DNA of 6,121 bases from NCBI GenBank assembly GCA_019314005.1, contig JAFDAE010000317.1:1-6121 (forward strand), read 5' to 3'. The translations under genes were made by a program, and so were the position numbers. Below are positions 3,973 through 6,121 of the stretch, one piece after another. Positions within the stretch are counted from its first letter, which is position 1; every line of letters begins with the position of its first letter. The notes beneath the pieces were generated by a model that was given only the letters and a program-made list of their open reading frames with translations, searched no databases and was not told the DNA's origin. The DNA comes from Deltaproteobacteria bacterium (GTDB taxonomy: Bacteria; Desulfobacterota; Desulfobacteria; C00003060; C00003106).

Positions 3973-6121
3973 ATGAGCCCTCCAAAGGGACGCTTCCAGG
4001 ACTCTTTCAAATCGGAAACCGGGATATCAATCAATGGTGTTGCGTCGACATTGATTTTTAGTTCCGGTTCATCCGTCACGGTTCCGATGCAGGCATGGGG
4101 TATATCTTTAAACAGGCTTTCGAAAGGTTCTTGATTCCGTGGATCTATGGTAACGATAAACCTCCCCGCGCTTTCAGAATAGAGGATCTTATCGTTTCGG
4201 GTAAGATTTTCTGTCGGGACTTTGGAAAGATCGATATCCATCCCAAGACCACCCCCCATGGCGACCAGAGAGAGGTGAATTCCCAGTCCTCCCCGGTATA
4301 TTCCATGGACGGATGCGACCAGCTCATCTTTGATGGTCTTGTTTAAGGTGCGATAACAATGCATGAATTCATCCGGGGCCACTTCCGGGACATTCAGACC
4401 GATCTCATTGAAATGTTCATAATATTCAGAACCTCCCAACTCGTCCCTGGTCATGCCGAGAACGTAGACCAGGTCTCCGGCGAATTTTGCGTCCATTGTA
4501 ACGCATTTTGAGATATCCGGAATAAGACTGGTGGAGGTAAATTGAAGGGTACACAAGGCTGAGACCTTGTGCGCTTCACCGTGTCTTCCTTTAAGGTATC
4601 CATCCACGTACATGCTGTCTTTGCCGGAAAGGAGGGGAACCTGATAGGCAAGGCAGGTGTCGCGAAGCGCCCAGTTCGCCCGAACTAATTGGGAGGCTTT
4701 GTATTTTCCGTCGGGATTTTTTTCCGGATGGTATTGTATATTGGGCCAGCAGAAGTTGTCCACGCCACCGATATGGTCGGGGTCGCCTCCTACGGCTATT
4801 ACTCTACGGATTGCCTCATCAATAGTGCAGGCAACCATGTTGTAGGTATCAATTTTTGAATAGGTCGGGAGAAGCGCCTGCGAGGCTGCAAGCCCCTGTG
4901 TAGAGTTGAGCACGGGGCGTATTACCGCGGCATCACTGAAAACATCGCGGTCTTTTCCGACAAGCGGCTTGATCACACTGGTGCCCTGTACCTCATGGTC
5001 GTATTGCCTCGCAATCCATTCCTTGGAGGCGATATTAGGGCGTGCCAATATATCGAGAAGCACTTTTGATGCATCGTCCGGTTCTGTCAGGACAGGCTCT
5101 CTGAATCCCCGCGCCTCCGGTGGTTGCCATTCCGCGTCAAAGACCCATTGTGGAAAGTCGGACTCCATAAAATCGATGTCAACATAAGCGCAGGTCTTTC
5201 CATTATAGGTAATATGCAGTTTCCCGGAATCGGTATAGCGCCCTATTATTGTACTTTCCACGGCATGCTTTTCTGAAAGCTCAAGGAAGCGGTCCTCATT
5301 TTCCGGACTAACCGCAACTGTCATCCTCTCCTGTGATTCAGAGATCCAAATCTCCCATTGATCAAGCCCTTCATATTTTAAAGGGACTTTTTCCAGTTCG
5401 ACTACGCACCCGTTACTGAACAGGGCCGACTCTCCAATGGAAGATGAAAGGCCGCCTCCACCGTTGTCTGTAATAAAGGTAGTTAGGTCCTCATCTCGAG
5501 CTTCCAGTAAGAAATCGTGCATCTTCTTTTGGGTGTATGGGTCGCCGATCTGAACATGGCCTGCAGGGGTATGCTCGGAATAGCTTTCAGAGGATGCTGT
5601 TACCCCATGGATGCCGTCTTTTCCCACGCGACCGCCGCACATGATAATCAGGTCGCCTGCAGAGGTGGTCTTCTTTTCGCAGGGGGTGTCATTGATTTTT
5701 GCGGGCATAAGACCAAGGGCGGTTACGAAGACAAGGCACTTGCCCAGATATCCCTCGTCGAACAGGACCTGGCCATAGGGGGTCGGAATGCCGCTCTTAT
5801 TGCCGCCGTCGCGTACACCCTCAATAACGCCGTCCAAAAGACGTCTGGGATGGAGACGGGGCCGGAGATCTCCCGCATAATTTCTTGGTCCCACACAATA
5901 GCCGTACATCCCCATAATGAGCTTTGAACCCTTGCCTGTACCCATTGGGTCGCGGTACACTCCCACAATGCCGGTAATGGCCCCGCCATAGGCCTCCATG
6001 TTGGAAGGAGAATTATGAGTCTCACCTGTAATGACGTAATGGTAGTCATCGTCAAACCTTCCCACACCGGCATTGTCCCAGAGTACGGAGATGACCCATG
6101 GTTTTTGATTTTTGATCGTTA
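3969..6121 (-). CDS. purL: phosphoribosylformylglycinamidine synthase PurL, C-terminal 716 residues
   Basis: PurL converts FGAR, ATP and ammonia from glutamine into FGAM in the cytoplasm. The frame is open to the right edge, so the start is outside the window. The GTG at 6065 is internal, because conserved residues (WVISVLWDNAG) continue upstream of it. Numbering from the first visible codon, the first AIRS-like half contains GETHNSPS at 32-39, a YRDPMGTGKG segment, the LHPRRLLDGVIEGVRDGGNK stretch and DNGGGGLSS from 218. The second half contains GGVDNFCWPN around Asp454, SGKDSM at 498-503, a GGLG-rich segment and the final SWKRPFGGLI. Ser replaces the second His of the usual HNHP, which I regard as normal for this long PurL subtype. 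I see no frameshift. The missing N-terminal part would be expected to include a PurS-like domain. It overlaps purQ by 4 bp, forming the end of a purine operon. Confidence 0.95.
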   Translation of the reverse strand, partial: TIKNQKPWVISVLWDNAGVGRFDDDYHYVITGETHNSPSNMEAYGGAITGIVGVYRDPMGTGKGSKLIMGMYGYCVGPRNYAGDLRPRLHPRRLLDGVIEGVRDGGNKSGIPTPYGQVLFDEGYLGKCLVFVTALGLMPAKINDTPCEKKTTSAGDLIIMCGGRVGKDGIHGVTASSESYSEHTPAGHVQIGDPYTQKKMHDFLLEARDEDLTTFITDNGGGGLSSSIGESALFSNGCVVELEKVPLKYEGLDQWEIWISESQERMTVAVSPENEDRFLELSEKHAVESTIIGRYTDSGKLHITYNGKTCAYVDIDFMESDFPQWVFDAEWQPPEARGFREPVLTEPDDASKVLLDILARPNIASKEWIARQYDHEVQGTSVIKPLVGKDRDVFSDAAVIRPVLNSTQGLAASQALLPTYSKIDTYNMVACTIDEAIRRVIAVGGDPDHIGGVDNFCWPNIQYHPEKNPDGKYKASQLVRANWALRDTCLAYQVPLLSGKDSMYVDGYLKGRHGEAHKVSALCTLQFTSTSLIPDISKCVTMDAKFAGDLVYVLGMTRDELGGSEYYEHFNEIGLNVPEVAPDEFMHCYRTLNKTIKDELVASVHGIYRGGLGIHLSLVAMGGGLGMDIDLSKVPTENLTRNDKILYSESAGRFIVTIDPRNQEPFESLFKDIPHACIGTVTDEPELKINVDATPLIDIPVSDLKESWKRPFGGLI
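3978..3983 (-). promoter_or_regulatory. purQ: purQ ribosome binding site inside the purL end
   Basis: GGAGGG on the minus strand lies 5 nt before the purQ ATG and within the last codons of purL (Gly-Gly region). With the ATGA overlap, this implies translational coupling, keeping the synthase and glutaminase subunits in step. Confidence 0.75.

Noticed and set aside
5517..5927. Plus-strand open frame of 136 codons opposite purL, and other frames of similar kind
   Set aside because: They mirror conserved PurL coding sequence and have no family features of their own.
6063..6065. GTG as the true start of PurL
   Set aside because: The frame is open to the window edge and the upstream codons encode conserved PurL residues (VISVLWDNAG), so the gene is cut by the window.

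Overview
The window looks like ordinary chromosome from a Gram-negative bacterium, most probably a sulfate-reducer-type deltaproteobacterium (Desulfobacterota). Three things point that way: an MltF-type periplasmic lytic transglycosylase, a long PurL of the 'THNSPS / NMEAYGG' type followed by a separate PurQ, and a secreted helical-repeat protein. The taxonomic call rests on remembered family resemblance and has not been checked by a search.

Layout, left to right. (1) Bases 1-133 hold the last 43 codons of a RelE/ParE-family toxin whose start lies outside the window. (2) Bases 216-1676 (+) encode an exported two-domain protein, a solute-binding-like domain followed by a lytic transglycosylase domain, best named MltF. 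(3) Bases 1682-1758 (-) are a tRNA-Arg with anticodon UCU, its encoded CCA only 5 bp from the mltF stop. (4) Bases 1953-2546 (+) encode a secreted protein of unknown function with three copies of a short helical motif. (5) Bases 2751-3122 (+) encode a single-domain CheY-like response regulator with no kinase beside it. (6) Bases 3124-3199 are a palindromic element with perfect 17-bp arms, filling the gap between two convergent genes. (7) Bases 3200-6121 (-) hold the end of a purine operon: purL, open to the right edge, overlaps purQ by 4 bp.

The strongest observation is that purQ is broken. Its frame stops at 3337, just before the place where PurQ proteins carry the Pro-His-Pro-Glu motif with the catalytic His and Glu. 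The normal C-terminal tail follows immediately in another frame (3337 down to 3200) and ends with its own stop. About 16-17 codons, plus a frame shift of 1 modulo 3, appear to be missing. This is either a real inactivating deletion or an assembly error.

A second thread is a dispersed repeat. The ends of the 3124-3199 palindrome recur as single copies after the repeat-protein gene (2564-2579) and in front of the tRNA (1768-1780). I see no CRISPR array, insertion sequence or defence cluster, and apart from purQ the genes are intact where visible. Purine synthesis, wall remodelling and signalling here appear to be unrelated neighbours, not one system.
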